A stretch of DNA of 64,000 bases from positions 124,001 through 188,000 of the forward strand of contig JAQVLA010000003.1 of the NCBI GenBank assembly GCA_028704385.1, read 5' to 3'. The notes under the pieces are model-generated. The model saw only the letters and a program-made list of their open reading frames with translations. It made no database searches and was not told the DNA's origin. Below are positions 37,354 through 46,507 of this stretch, piece after piece. The position numbers were made by a program, and so were the translations under genes. Every line of letters starts with the position of its first letter. The first letter of the stretch is position 1. The stretch comes from Bacteroidales bacterium (GTDB taxonomy: Bacteria; Bacteroidota; Bacteroidia; Bacteroidales; F082).

Positions 37354-40281
37354 ATGCGCGAATCAAAACTCTACAAAGCACTTGCACAACTCGAAATAAA
37401 TTTCAAAGGTGACATTCACATTGATGATGCCACGCGCCTGATATACGCCACTGATGCTTCCGCCTATCGCGAAAAACCGCTGGCTGTTGCTTTACCGCGC
37501 GATGCCGCTGATATCAAATTGCTGATTCAATCTGCCAAAGCGAATGGTTTCTCCCTTATTCCTCGAGCAGCTGGTACTTCACTTGCCGGACAGGTTGTTG
37601 GTAATGGTGTGATTGTGGATATTTCGCGCTATATGACGCAAATCATTGAGCTCAATACCAATGAACGCTGGGTTCGTGTGCAGCCTGGTGTGATTTTAAG
37701 CGAACTGAATAAATACCTCGAGCCTCACGGACTATTTTTTGGTCCGGAAACTTCCACTGCCAACCGTTGCATGATGGGCGGAATGCTGGGCAACAACGCA
37801 TGTGGTGCTCATTCATTGGTTTACGGAAGCACCCGGGACCACACACTCGAAATAAAAGCCTTACTCAGTGATGGCAGTGAAGCGATTTTTGGAGAACTGG
37901 ACAACGAAAGCTTCCAACAAAAATGTGTACAGAACGACTTGGAAGGCCAGATTTATAAAACTTTGAATGAGATTCTGAGTGACCCTATAAATCAGCAGCA
38001 AATAAGGACTGAATACCCCGAAACCTCCATCAAAAGGAGAAACACCGGCTATGCCATCGACCTGCTGCTCGAAACGCTGCCTTTTACCGCAAATGCACCA
38101 AAAATCAACCTGAGCAAGCTTATGGCCGGCTCAGAGGGTACGCTGGCTTTTACAACCGAAATAAAACTAAACCTTGTGCCGCTTCCACCAAAAGCCAAAG
38201 CACTGGTTTGTGTACATTTTGAATCTATCATTAATGCTTTAAAAGCCAATTTAATAGCTTTAAAGTTCCAGCCTGTTTCGGTGGAGTTGATGGACAAAAC
38301 CGTGATGGATCTCACCAAAGAAAATATTGAACAGGCTAAAAACAGATTTTTTGTAAAAGGCGACCCTGAAGCTATCCTGATTGTTGAATTTGCTGAAGCA
38401 GATTTTGAAACTACCGATCAAAAAATTGCAGCGATGGAATCTGCTATGCGGGAGGCTGGCCTGGGAAATCATTTTCCTGTTGTGAAAGGTGCAGATATGA
38501 CCCGCGTTTGGGATCTTCGCAAAGCAGGATTAGGCGTTTTGAACAATATGCCCGGCGATGCCAAACCTGTTCCGGTGATCGAAGACACAGCAGTTAGCCC
38601 AGCTGTGCTTCCTGATTACATCCGAGAATTTGATGCCATGCTTTCGCGATACAACAAAAAATGCGTTTACTATGCTCACGTAGCCACTGGCGAGCTCCAC
38701 CTGAGACCAGTCCTCAACCTAAAAGATCCAGATGATGTAGAACTTTTTTATACCATAGCCCGCGAAACAGCCTTGCTGGTCAAGAAATACAAAGGTTCGT
38801 TGAGCGGAGAACATGGTGATGGCAGATTACGCGGCGAATTTATCCCACTGATGGTAGGTGAACATAATTATGCTTTACTCAAAAAAATCAAGGAAAGCTG
38901 GGATCCACAGCATATCTTCAATCCCAACAAGATTGTTGATACTCCTAAGATGAACACCTCGCTACGCTATGCACCCGGGCAGCAGGACAAAACGATCAAC
39001 ACCATTTTCGACTGGTCAAAAGACCAAGGGATTTTGAGGGCCGCCGAAAAATGTAATGGAACAGCAGCCTGTCGTAAAACAGAAGTTACGGGTGGCACCA
39101 TGTGTCCTTCCTATATGGCAACCCGAAACGAAAAGCACAGCACACGAGCCAGGGCTAATATCTTACGCGAAATGCTGACAAACTCCACCAAACAAAATCC
39201 ATTCGACCATCCCGAAATCTATGAGGTGATGGATCTTTGTCTCTCTTGCAAAGCCTGCAAATCTGAATGCCCCAGCAGCGTGGATGTCGCCAAACTTAAA
39301 GCGGAATTTTTGCAGCATTATTATGATGCCAATGGCGCCCCTATTCGTGCAAAAATGATCGCCAACATCATACAGATCAACAAATTAGGGAGTATATGGC
39401 CTGCTTTTACGAACCTGATGATGAACAATCCTGTCACTTCAAAAGTAGTGATGCCATTACTGGGTTTTGCTCAGGAAAGAAGTCTGCCAACACTTTATAA
39501 AACCACGCTTGACAAGTGGTTCAAGAAAAACAAACCTGTCAAAACAAATGGCAGAAAAGTATATCTTTTCAATGACGAGTTCACACGTTTTAACGACACC
39601 AATATTGGTATTCATGCAATTTTGCTTCTGACAAAATTAGGTTATGAAGTTGTGATTCCAAAACATATTGAAAGTGGCAGAACCTACCTCAGCAAGGGCT
39701 TTTTAAGAAAAGCCAAACGTATTGCCATACACAATATCAAATCATTGTCACCACTAATCAGCAGCGAAAATCCGCTTATCGGCATTGAACCTTCTGCCCT
39801 ATTAACTTTCAGGGATGAGTACCCCGAACTTGTTGATGCAGAAATGCGTCCTGCCGCCGATCATCTGGCAAAACATTGCTTTACCATAGAGGAGTTTTTA
39901 TCGCATGAATTTCAAAAGGGAAAATTCAGCCAGGATTTCTTCACGAAAGAAAAACGAGAAATTCTCTATCATGGCCATTGCCAACAAAAATCAATCGCCA
40001 GCACTAAAGAAGCCCTAAACATTTTAAATATTCCCGAGAATTATACTGCTACAGAAATCAAATCGGGTTGCTGTGGTATGGCAGGATCTTTTGGCTATGA
40101 AAAAGAGCATTACGATGTTTCGATGAAGGTGGGCGAGTTGGTGCTTTTCCCGGCTGTGCTAAATGCTTCATCAACAACAATCGTCGCTGCTTCCGGAACT
40201 TCGTGCCGGCATCAGATTCACGATGGTACACAAAAAGACGCTTTGCATCCTGTGGAAATCCTCTATCAAGCCCTTAGATAG
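37354..40281 (+). CDS. FAD/Fe-S D-2-hydroxyacid dehydrogenase, YdiJ-like (candidate D-2-hydroxyglutarate dehydrogenase)
   Basis: 975 residues, fused architecture. The FAD-binding PCMH domain (about 45-230) shows IPRAAGTSLAGQVVGNGVIVDISRY and GGMLGNNACGAHSL. An FAD-oxidase C-terminal domain covers about 260-540 (LSGEHGDGRLRGEF). An Fe-S module contains CNGTAACRKTE/CPSY and CLSCKACKSECP (about 566-645), and a CCG domain has HGHCQQKS and GCCGMAGSFGYE (about 880-915). E. coli YdiJ, a D-2-hydroxyglutarate dehydrogenase, shares this layout; D-lactate dehydrogenases and GlcD are relatives, so the substrate is open. Its position after the HglS-like gene favours D-2-hydroxyglutarate. Confidence 0.88.
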   Translation: MRESKLYKALAQLEINFKGDIHIDDATRLIYATDASAYREKPLAVALPRDAADIKLLIQSAKANGFSLIPRAAGTSLAGQVVGNGVIVDISRYMTQIIELNTNERWVRVQPGVILSELNKYLEPHGLFFGPETSTANRCMMGGMLGNNACGAHSLVYGSTRDHTLEIKALLSDGSEAIFGELDNESFQQKCVQNDLEGQIYKTLNEILSDPINQQQIRTEYPETSIKRRNTGYAIDLLLETLPFTANAPKINLSKLMAGSEGTLAFTTEIKLNLVPLPPKAKALVCVHFESIINALKANLIALKFQPVSVELMDKTVMDLTKENIEQAKNRFFVKGDPEAILIVEFAEADFETTDQKIAAMESAMREAGLGNHFPVVKGADMTRVWDLRKAGLGVLNNMPGDAKPVPVIEDTAVSPAVLPDYIREFDAMLSRYNKKCVYYAHVATGELHLRPVLNLKDPDDVELFYTIARETALLVKKYKGSLSGEHGDGRLRGEFIPLMVGEHNYALLKKIKESWDPQHIFNPNKIVDTPKMNTSLRYAPGQQDKTINTIFDWSKDQGILRAAEKCNGTAACRKTEVTGGTMCPSYMATRNEKHSTRARANILREMLTNSTKQNPFDHPEIYEVMDLCLSCKACKSECPSSVDVAKLKAEFLQHYYDANGAPIRAKMIANIIQINKLGSIWPAFTNLMMNNPVTSKVVMPLLGFAQERSLPTLYKTTLDKWFKKNKPVKTNGRKVYLFNDEFTRFNDTNIGIHAILLLTKLGYEVVIPKHIESGRTYLSKGFLRKAKRIAIHNIKSLSPLISSENPLIGIEPSALLTFRDEYPELVDAEMRPAADHLAKHCFTIEEFLSHEFQKGKFSQDFFTKEKREILYHGHCQQKSIASTKEALNILNIPENYTATEIKSGCCGMAGSFGYEKEHYDVSMKVGELVLFPAVLNASSTTIVAASGTSCRHQIHDGTQKDALHPVEILYQALR

Positions 40282-40435
40282 TTTTATTTATCAGTACGGA
40301 AATGGATTTTGTTTATCTAACTGTCTATTTTTTAGCATTTTATTAACATCTTAGCAGTTTTGTTAGTATATATTTGTACTTACCAAAAAGTTTTCGATGT
40401 ATAAAATATTGCCAGATTCAAATAACCATCTTCCT

Positions 40436-42028
40436 ATGAAAACGATTTATACCTTGCTGCTATTTGTATTTATCATTTTATTCTTACAATCTCAGGGACA
40501 AGAGGTAAGTAACATCAATTATGATATTTATCCAAAACTTCCCCATGCTGTATCATCCACTGTTAGTCCTGATGGTACTGTATTCAGAGCAGAATTGGTC
40601 AATCTGAATAATTCAATTCTTACTGATACTTTCGTGTTGAATAAATTGGATGAAAATTTTCAGGATGAAGCGGAAATACACCTAAGTGGCTATCCATTAA
40701 ACCTTTCATTATCTGCAGATAACAGTTTTATTTATGTCAATATACAGTTGTTCGATGTAATCAATTACCCTGTAATACTACCTTCAATTGGCCAAATTGA
40801 AACCGGAGGATTTACCAATGGAACACTGATTGCAGCATTTTCGCACGATCTCGAATTAAGCTGGTACGATTTCATCGGAACTGACAGTTATTCAGGCAGA
40901 TGGAAATGTGCAACACAACTTTCGCAGCAAGGCCAGCTGTTTGTCAATGTTTTGGTTGATCATGAAAGTAATCCTGTGCAATCACAAATCAGAGCCTATA
41001 ACCAAAGTGGTGAACTAAGCTTTGTGTGGGAACAAAATGTTTTGGTTTACAGCATAAAAGACGACAGTGACGGCAATATTTATTTTACAGGAAGCTGCGC
41101 CGGAAACACCTTGAATTTTAACGGAACCTCGGTTAACAACACTTTTAACGATAATATTTTCGTTGCTAAATACAGCTCCGAGGGTTTGCTCGATTGGGTA
41201 AATCTTGTTGAGACTTATAATTGCACCTTCCCGGATATCGTCCTCAGCAGCAATTCGGAAGTCTATCTTACGGCTTCACTTTTAGGAGGAAATTACACTT
41301 TTGGAGAGATTTCACATCAGGTAAATGAGTACCAGCAGTTTGTTGTTTCAAGGATCAATCAAGCCGGAAATTTCGAGTTGTTAAGATCAGTCACAATGAA
41401 CGATAACGAACTCGCCATCACCAGGCTCGAAAACAATGCCTATCTGGCTATTGATGAGCAAAACAATCTATACTTATCCGGTCTGGCTTTTGGTCCGTTA
41501 TCATGGAACAACGGTGGACAATACAACGAATTTGGGCCTGCAGGTTTTGTTGCCAAACTTGATTCAGATGCTGTTGTAGAATGGGTTGTTCAAACTACTG
41601 AAAACACACAAACGCCAGGCATTCAGCACCTTTCTACTGTTTCTGGTAATACCCTCTTCCTAACAGGAAAAAGCAATAATTACCTCTCGTTTGATGACAT
41701 ATTGGTTGTGAATTCAAGTGAATTTTTCAGCTGGATTGCAAAAATATCTCTGGAAGACACGCAGACAGCACTTTTTCCCGAAAATGCCGAACAGCCGTTG
41801 GTTTATCCTAATCCGACAAACAAAAGCCTTCACATCAGTTTTCCCGAAAATATGAATGCGGTATTGAAGCTAAAGGTTTATTGCCTTACAGGAGAAATAC
41901 TTTTCACTTCTGATGTGCCAAAAAAGCAAATTACAATTGACGTTTCATCATGGCCAATAGGTATTTACATACTTGAAACACAAATTGATACCGGCAATAC
42001 TTATCAAAAAATTATTGTGACAGACTAA
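40436..42028 (+). CDS. Secreted T9SS cargo protein (type A sorting domain)
   Basis: 530 residues from the ATG at 40436, which gives an ideal signal peptide (TIYTLLLFVFIILFLQSQGQ). An ATG 13 codons earlier would add a polar stretch. The middle (about 30-440) consists of beta-propeller-like repeats with patterns such as GNIYFTGSCAGNTLNFNGTSV and NNLYLSGLAFGPLSWNNG, as in SBBP-type propellers. The C-terminus is a Por secretion type A sorting signal: VYPNPTNKSLHISFP, GEIL and WPIGIYILET to the end. It is exported by Sec and then by type IX secretion and attached to the surface or released. Function unknown. A -7 TATATTTG is at 40369-40376. Confidence 0.83.
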   Translation: MKTIYTLLLFVFIILFLQSQGQEVSNINYDIYPKLPHAVSSTVSPDGTVFRAELVNLNNSILTDTFVLNKLDENFQDEAEIHLSGYPLNLSLSADNSFIYVNIQLFDVINYPVILPSIGQIETGGFTNGTLIAAFSHDLELSWYDFIGTDSYSGRWKCATQLSQQGQLFVNVLVDHESNPVQSQIRAYNQSGELSFVWEQNVLVYSIKDDSDGNIYFTGSCAGNTLNFNGTSVNNTFNDNIFVAKYSSEGLLDWVNLVETYNCTFPDIVLSSNSEVYLTASLLGGNYTFGEISHQVNEYQQFVVSRINQAGNFELLRSVTMNDNELAITRLENNAYLAIDEQNNLYLSGLAFGPLSWNNGGQYNEFGPAGFVAKLDSDAVVEWVVQTTENTQTPGIQHLSTVSGNTLFLTGKSNNYLSFDDILVVNSSEFFSWIAKISLEDTQTALFPENAEQPLVYPNPTNKSLHISFPENMNAVLKLKVYCLTGEILFTSDVPKKQITIDVSSWPIGIYILETQIDTGNTYQKIIVTD

Positions 42029-42042
42029 TCTAGAGAAAAGAA

Positions 42043-42954
42043 TCAAATCAGAAACTTCTTGTCATCCAGTGCCAATTCTGTAGATTCAAATACTGTTTTG
42101 GCTTCATCTAAAAGTACTTCCGGATTTTTGTATCGTGATGAAAAATGCCCGATTAGCAGTTTGCCAACTTCCGCACGAAGTGCTATTTCAGCTGCCTGAA
42201 CTGTGGTGGAATGAAAGGTTTGTTCGGCAAAATCAACCATATCTTTTCCGAAAGTAGCTTCGTGATAGAGTAAGTTTACCCCAAAAACCCGATCAATCAA
42301 AGCTTCAAAGTAGGCTGTATCAGTGCAATAAGCATAAGACCTTGAGGGATGTGCCAAATGCGTAATTGTTTCGTTCGATAATACCTCTCCAGCAGCAGTC
42401 GTAAAGTTTCCTCCTGCCTGTATATGCTGCAAATCCTCGTGTATAGGCTGAAAGGCCGCTATAAAATCCTTATTGATTTTTCTTCCCAAAATTTCATCAA
42501 ACCTGAAACCCCAGGCAGGAATTCGATGCTTCACCCTAAATGAAGTGATTCTTAAATGATTATCCAAATCAAGTATTTGTCCGTCAATAGGTTCCAATGC
42601 ATGAAAATGAAGTGGATAACGTAAATGTGTGTCAGATGCCTTAAGCATCAGGTTCAGAATATTGATCAACTCGGGTGGACCATAAATTTTCAAGGGATTA
42701 GTCCTGCCATTCAGATGCATAGAGTTGATCAAACCAATCAGGCCGTAGTAATGATCGCCATGCAGATGACTGATCAGGATAGTATCCAGTTTCATCGGAC
42801 TGATTTTTAACTCCTGAAGACGAAGTTGTGTTCCTTCGGCGCAATCGATCAGAATATGCCTGCTTGCAATATGCAGATACTGGCTGCTGGCATGACGTTC
42901 GCGCATTGGCAAGGCAGAGCCCGAACCTATGATTGTTAATTCAAATGGATTCAC
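42043..42954 (-). CDS. rnz: Ribonuclease Z
   Basis: 303 residues. Metallo-beta-lactamase zinc motif SHLHGDHYYGLIG (about 63-75) and the family opening IGSGSALPMRERHASSQYL are present, with further ligands in CTDTAYF, HEATFG and GHFSSRYKN. It trims the 3' ends of tRNA precursors lacking encoded CCA. It begins with GTG at 42954; the frame shows no ATG near the start and the family N-terminus begins exactly there. It converges with the T9SS cargo gene, 14 bases between stops. Confidence 0.93.
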   Translation of the reverse strand: MNPFELTIIGSGSALPMRERHASSQYLHIASRHILIDCAEGTQLRLQELKISPMKLDTILISHLHGDHYYGLIGLINSMHLNGRTNPLKIYGPPELINILNLMLKASDTHLRYPLHFHALEPIDGQILDLDNHLRITSFRVKHRIPAWGFRFDEILGRKINKDFIAAFQPIHEDLQHIQAGGNFTTAAGEVLSNETITHLAHPSRSYAYCTDTAYFEALIDRVFGVNLLYHEATFGKDMVDFAEQTFHSTTVQAAEIALRAEVGKLLIGHFSSRYKNPEVLLDEAKTVFESTELALDDKKFLI

Positions 42955-43009
42955 CCAGAGAAAACAGCTGACACTGCAAAATGTTGTAAACGAGCTAAAT
43001 TATTGTTCT

Positions 43010-43891
43010 CTATTCTAAAGTAGTAAACCAAAAACCAAATGAATAATTATTTGCAATTTTCTCCCATTTACTAAACCCTGCTTTCTTCACAAATATACCT
43101 CCTCTGCTCAAGTCAGGACCTATGGATACATTTATTCGATCACTATACCAGGTTTTTCCAATACTTTCAATTGGATATAATCCCAAAAGCTCAACAGCAA
43201 CAAAGATATCTTGATTAATTGTAATATTATAAGGCAATAAATCGATCACGTACTCACCCAAATCATCATTCTCAATTTTAAAAATGATATTTTCTGATAA
43301 AAGATTCAAGCCGATTGAATCGGAAGATAAATCGTAAACTTTTAACCTGAAGATTGCAGAATCGGGTACATTCTGGGTTATATTAAAATGAAAACTTCTT
43401 AAAATAGTTTCTCTATTTCTAATTTTTATAGGGCTACCAGCTTCTGATCCAAGGTTCTTTCCATTGATGACCACTACCATTTTTTTGGTTCGGCTTTTTA
43501 ATCCTCTAGTCTTTTGCTTTAAATGAGTTCCGCAAATTTTAGTCTCCGAAAGTTCATAAATCTCCGGGTGCATTTCAATGAAGTTTCTTGTTCCCAAATT
43601 TAAATCTAAAACAGGAATATTTAACTTTTTAAACCCCATGCTTGAAATAGTTAAGGCATTGTTTTTCAGGCTATCTGGTATATTTAGACTAAAATATCCT
43701 TCTAAATCACTTACAGTACCAATAAGACTGTTTCTGATGCCTACATTGGCATATTGCACTGGTTTACCAGTAATGCTATCACGAAGGAGTCCTTCTAATT
43801 GATTTCCATTCAAACTGTCTTGACATATTGCCAATTCAAGAATGCTAAAAACAACCAAAACCAAGAATAAAATTCGTTTTATATTTTTCAT
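43010..43891 (-). CDS. Exported protein with carboxypeptidase-regulatory-like domain and uncharacterised C-terminal domain
   Basis: 293 residues from ATG 43891; a TTG two codons earlier is ignored. A signal peptide ends near AICQ. A CarboxypepD_reg-like beta domain (about 32-110; LEGLLRDSITGKPVQYANVGI, with DLEGYFSLNIPD) is of the kind found at the start of SusC-type receptors. The C-terminal part (about 130-293) is beta-rich (FRLKVYDLSSD, VAVELLGLYP) and I cannot name it. No barrel follows, so it is not a receptor. Codon use is more AT-rich than in neighbours, which may mean recent acquisition. Probably periplasmic or surface-exposed. Confidence 0.75.
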   Translation of the reverse strand: MKNIKRILFLVLVVFSILELAICQDSLNGNQLEGLLRDSITGKPVQYANVGIRNSLIGTVSDLEGYFSLNIPDSLKNNALTISSMGFKKLNIPVLDLNLGTRNFIEMHPEIYELSETKICGTHLKQKTRGLKSRTKKMVVVINGKNLGSEAGSPIKIRNRETILRSFHFNITQNVPDSAIFRLKVYDLSSDSIGLNLLSENIIFKIENDDLGEYVIDLLPYNITINQDIFVAVELLGLYPIESIGKTWYSDRINVSIGPDLSRGGIFVKKAGFSKWEKIANNYSFGFWFTTLE

Positions 43892-44097
43892 ATTCAAATG
43901 ATTAAATATAATTTTTTTTTCAAACTTTCGATGCCCATCAAAATTAAATATTATTGTTGATAGATGAAAATCAAACCTTTAATACTTCTGAAAAGGGATT
44001 AGCTGCGATGCTCCAATAAGGACATCACTCAAGTCTGTTTCATTATTGATGAAATTTTGTCTAAGAGAAATACCTTGCATTTTTTTAGCATAAAAAA

Positions 44098-44122
44098 AAG
44101 ACTGCCCGAAACGAGCAGTCTT
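44098..44122 (-). terminator. Rho-independent terminator for rpsA
   Basis: AAGACTGC (44098-44105) pairs with GCAGTCTT (44115-44122), extended by a C-G pair, and the minus strand continues in a run of T. It lies 23 bases after the rpsA stop. Confidence 0.85.
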
Positions 44123-44144
44123 CCCCTTTTCAAATAAGCAGTGC

Positions 44145-46217
44145 TTATTTTTTCTTGTTTGCTTTTTCCTCGTCTTCGAGGTCTTTTTTCAAGCCGGCAA
44201 GCACGTCGAGGTCGCCTAAAGTGGTGCGTTCAAGATTTTCGTTGATAATCTTTACAGCACGTTTGGTTGACTTGGCTTCGTTGCCTTTGCTTTCATTTTC
44301 GGCATTACGCTGAACGAAAGCCTGATCTTCGTGAATTCGGCTATGCGAAAGAATGATTTTCTTGTTCTCTTTGGAGAATTCGATCACCTTGAAGTCGATC
44401 GTTTCGTCAACCTTGGCATTGCTTCCGTCTTCTTTTTTAAGGTGACGGTTAGGAGCAAAACCTTCAACGCCATAAGGCAATGAAACGATCATTCCTTTGT
44501 CGTTGGCACTGATGATGGTACCCTGATGCACGCTGCCCACAGTGAAAATGCTTTCAAAAACATCCCATGGATTCTCTTCGAGCTGTTTGTGGCCAAGGCT
44601 CAAACGACGGTTTTCTTCATCAACATCAAGCACGATCACCTCAATGGTTTCACCTACTTTGGTAAACTCGGCAGGGTGTTTGATTTTCTTGCTCCAACTC
44701 AGGTCGCTGATATGGATCAATCCGTCAACACCTTCTTCCAGTTCAACAAAAATTCCAAAGTTGGTAAAGTTGCGAACGGTAGCAGTATGCTTTGAATTTG
44801 CCGGATAACGATCTTTGATATTTTCCCATGGATCAGGTATCAACTGCTTCATACCCAGCGACATTTTACGCTCTTCGCGGTCAAGTGTCAGGATAACAGC
44901 TTCAATTTCGTCACCAACTTTCAGGAAGTCCTGAGCGGTACGCAGGTGCTGCGACCACGACATTTCCGAAACGTGAATCAAACCTTCAACGCCAGGAGCA
45001 ATTTCGATAAATGCACCGTAATCAGCAATCACAACCACTTTGCCAGCAACTTTGTCGCCGATCTTGAGGTTTTCGTCCAGGGCATCCCAGGGATGAGGTG
45101 TAAGCTGTTTCAGGCCGAGAGCGATACGTTTTTTGTTATCATCAAAGTCGAGAATAACCACTTTGATTTTTTGGTCGAGTTCAACGATCTCTTCTGGATG
45201 ATTGATACGTCCCCAGCTGAGGTCAGTGATATGGATCAGACCATCAACGCCGCCAAGGTCAATAAACACACCATAGGAAGTGATGTTTTTGACAGTACCT
45301 TCGAGTACCTGACCTTTTTCGAGCTTGCTGATGATCTCGGCTTTTTGCTGCTCAAGTTCGTCTTCGATAAGTGCTTTATGCGAAACTACCACGTTTTTAT
45401 ATTCCTGGTTGATTTTCACCACCTTGAATTCCATGGTTTTGTCCACATAGATATCATAATCACGGATCGGTTTCACATCAATTTGTGAACCCGGGAGGAA
45501 GGCCTCAATACCAAATACATCTACGATCAGACCACCTTTGGTGCGGCTCTTCACATAACCGTTGATGATTTCTTCTTTCTCGAAAGCTTCGTTGATCCGA
45601 TCCCATGAACGCAGGATACGTGCTTTTTTGTGCGACAGCATCAGCTGACCATTAACACCTTCCTGATTTTCAACATAAACCTCTACTTTATCTCCAACTT
45701 TGAGGTTGGGGTTGTAGCGAAATTCGTTAACGGCGATTACGCCATCAGATTTGAATCCGATATTTACCACAACCTCACGGCTGTTCTTGCTTACCACAAC
45801 GCCGTCAATCACCTCATGATCGCCAATGGAACTGAGGGTTTTGTCGTACATTTGTTCGAGCTTTTCGCGATCGGATTTGGAGTAAACTTCCCGTTTTTTA
45901 CCAATATTGTCCCAGTCAAAATCTTCTGGTACAGTTGGTTTTACTTTTTCTTTTTTGGCTGGTTTTTCTTCAGCCTTTTCGGCAACTGTTTCCGCTTCAG
46001 CAGGAGCTTCAACTTCTGTCTTAACTTCAGTTTTTTCTTCAGCTTTGACTTCAGTTTCGACCTCGGGTTTTGCTTCAGTTTCAGTTGCTGGTTGAGCCTC
46101 AGCTTCAGAAGTTTCGGCTACGGGAGTTTCCTCCTTTTTGGTTTCGTCAGCGGCGGCAGGAGTTTGGGCTTGTTCCTGAGCGTTTTCTTCGTTGACGATT
46201 TTTTCGTTTTCAGTCAT
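44145..46217 (-). CDS. rpsA: 30S ribosomal protein S1 with long acidic N-terminal extension
   Basis: 690 residues. Residues 1-95 are a low-complexity Glu/Ala/Lys/Thr/Val extension with imperfect repeats such as EVKTEV and KAEEK. Six S1/OB-fold domains follow (about 136-200, 215-285, 300-372, 388-460, 473-545, 560-632), three showing GVFIDLGGVDGLIHITDLSW-type cores. S1 binds mRNA on the small subunit and helps initiation, which matters most in organisms with few Shine-Dalgarno sites, such as this one. The extension is longer than in proteobacterial S1 and its role is unknown. A leftward TACTTTTG -7 element lies at 46353-46346. Confidence 0.95.
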   Translation of the reverse strand: MTENEKIVNEENAQEQAQTPAAADETKKEETPVAETSEAEAQPATETEAKPEVETEVKAEEKTEVKTEVEAPAEAETVAEKAEEKPAKKEKVKPTVPEDFDWDNIGKKREVYSKSDREKLEQMYDKTLSSIGDHEVIDGVVVSKNSREVVVNIGFKSDGVIAVNEFRYNPNLKVGDKVEVYVENQEGVNGQLMLSHKKARILRSWDRINEAFEKEEIINGYVKSRTKGGLIVDVFGIEAFLPGSQIDVKPIRDYDIYVDKTMEFKVVKINQEYKNVVVSHKALIEDELEQQKAEIISKLEKGQVLEGTVKNITSYGVFIDLGGVDGLIHITDLSWGRINHPEEIVELDQKIKVVILDFDDNKKRIALGLKQLTPHPWDALDENLKIGDKVAGKVVVIADYGAFIEIAPGVEGLIHVSEMSWSQHLRTAQDFLKVGDEIEAVILTLDREERKMSLGMKQLIPDPWENIKDRYPANSKHTATVRNFTNFGIFVELEEGVDGLIHISDLSWSKKIKHPAEFTKVGETIEVIVLDVDEENRRLSLGHKQLEENPWDVFESIFTVGSVHQGTIISANDKGMIVSLPYGVEGFAPNRHLKKEDGSNAKVDETIDFKVIEFSKENKKIILSHSRIHEDQAFVQRNAENESKGNEAKSTKRAVKIINENLERTTLGDLDVLAGLKKDLEDEEKANKKK

Positions 46218-46345
46218 TTAAAAACAATTTGTACCTGTTTTGCATTCCGGTTAAGCAAATCAGGGGGGTTAAACTTTTAAATTTTCTTTAAGGTCTTGAG
46301 GATGAAAACATCCTGTTTGTCCGGATGTACCTTAAAATGAGCCGG

Positions 46346-46353
46346 CAAAAGTA
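46346..46353 (-). promoter_or_regulatory. Candidate -7 element (TACTTTTG) for rpsA
   Basis: Perfect TAnnTTTG on the minus strand, about 129 bases before the rpsA ATG, implying a long leader of about 120 bases. That leader would be a natural place for autoregulation, but I see no named motif in it. Confidence 0.35.
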
Positions 46354-46507
46354 CAAAATATCCTGAAAATAAAAAAATTATGCATGAATTTTTTACTGGA
46401 AATGAGTTTTTTAAACTCATCGGGCAATTCGCAAAGCTAGCTCATTACTGTAAGCTGAAACATCTTAACTTTGCGTACTTAATTTTTCAAACTTAAAACA
46501 AACCCTC

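Noticed and set aside
44946-45488. 180-residue plus-strand ORF
   Set aside because: Antisense to the S1 domains of rpsA.
45630-46280. 216-residue plus-strand ORF rich in Phe, Ser and Gly
   Set aside because: It is the antisense shadow of the low-complexity Glu/Ala/Lys N-terminus of rpsA.
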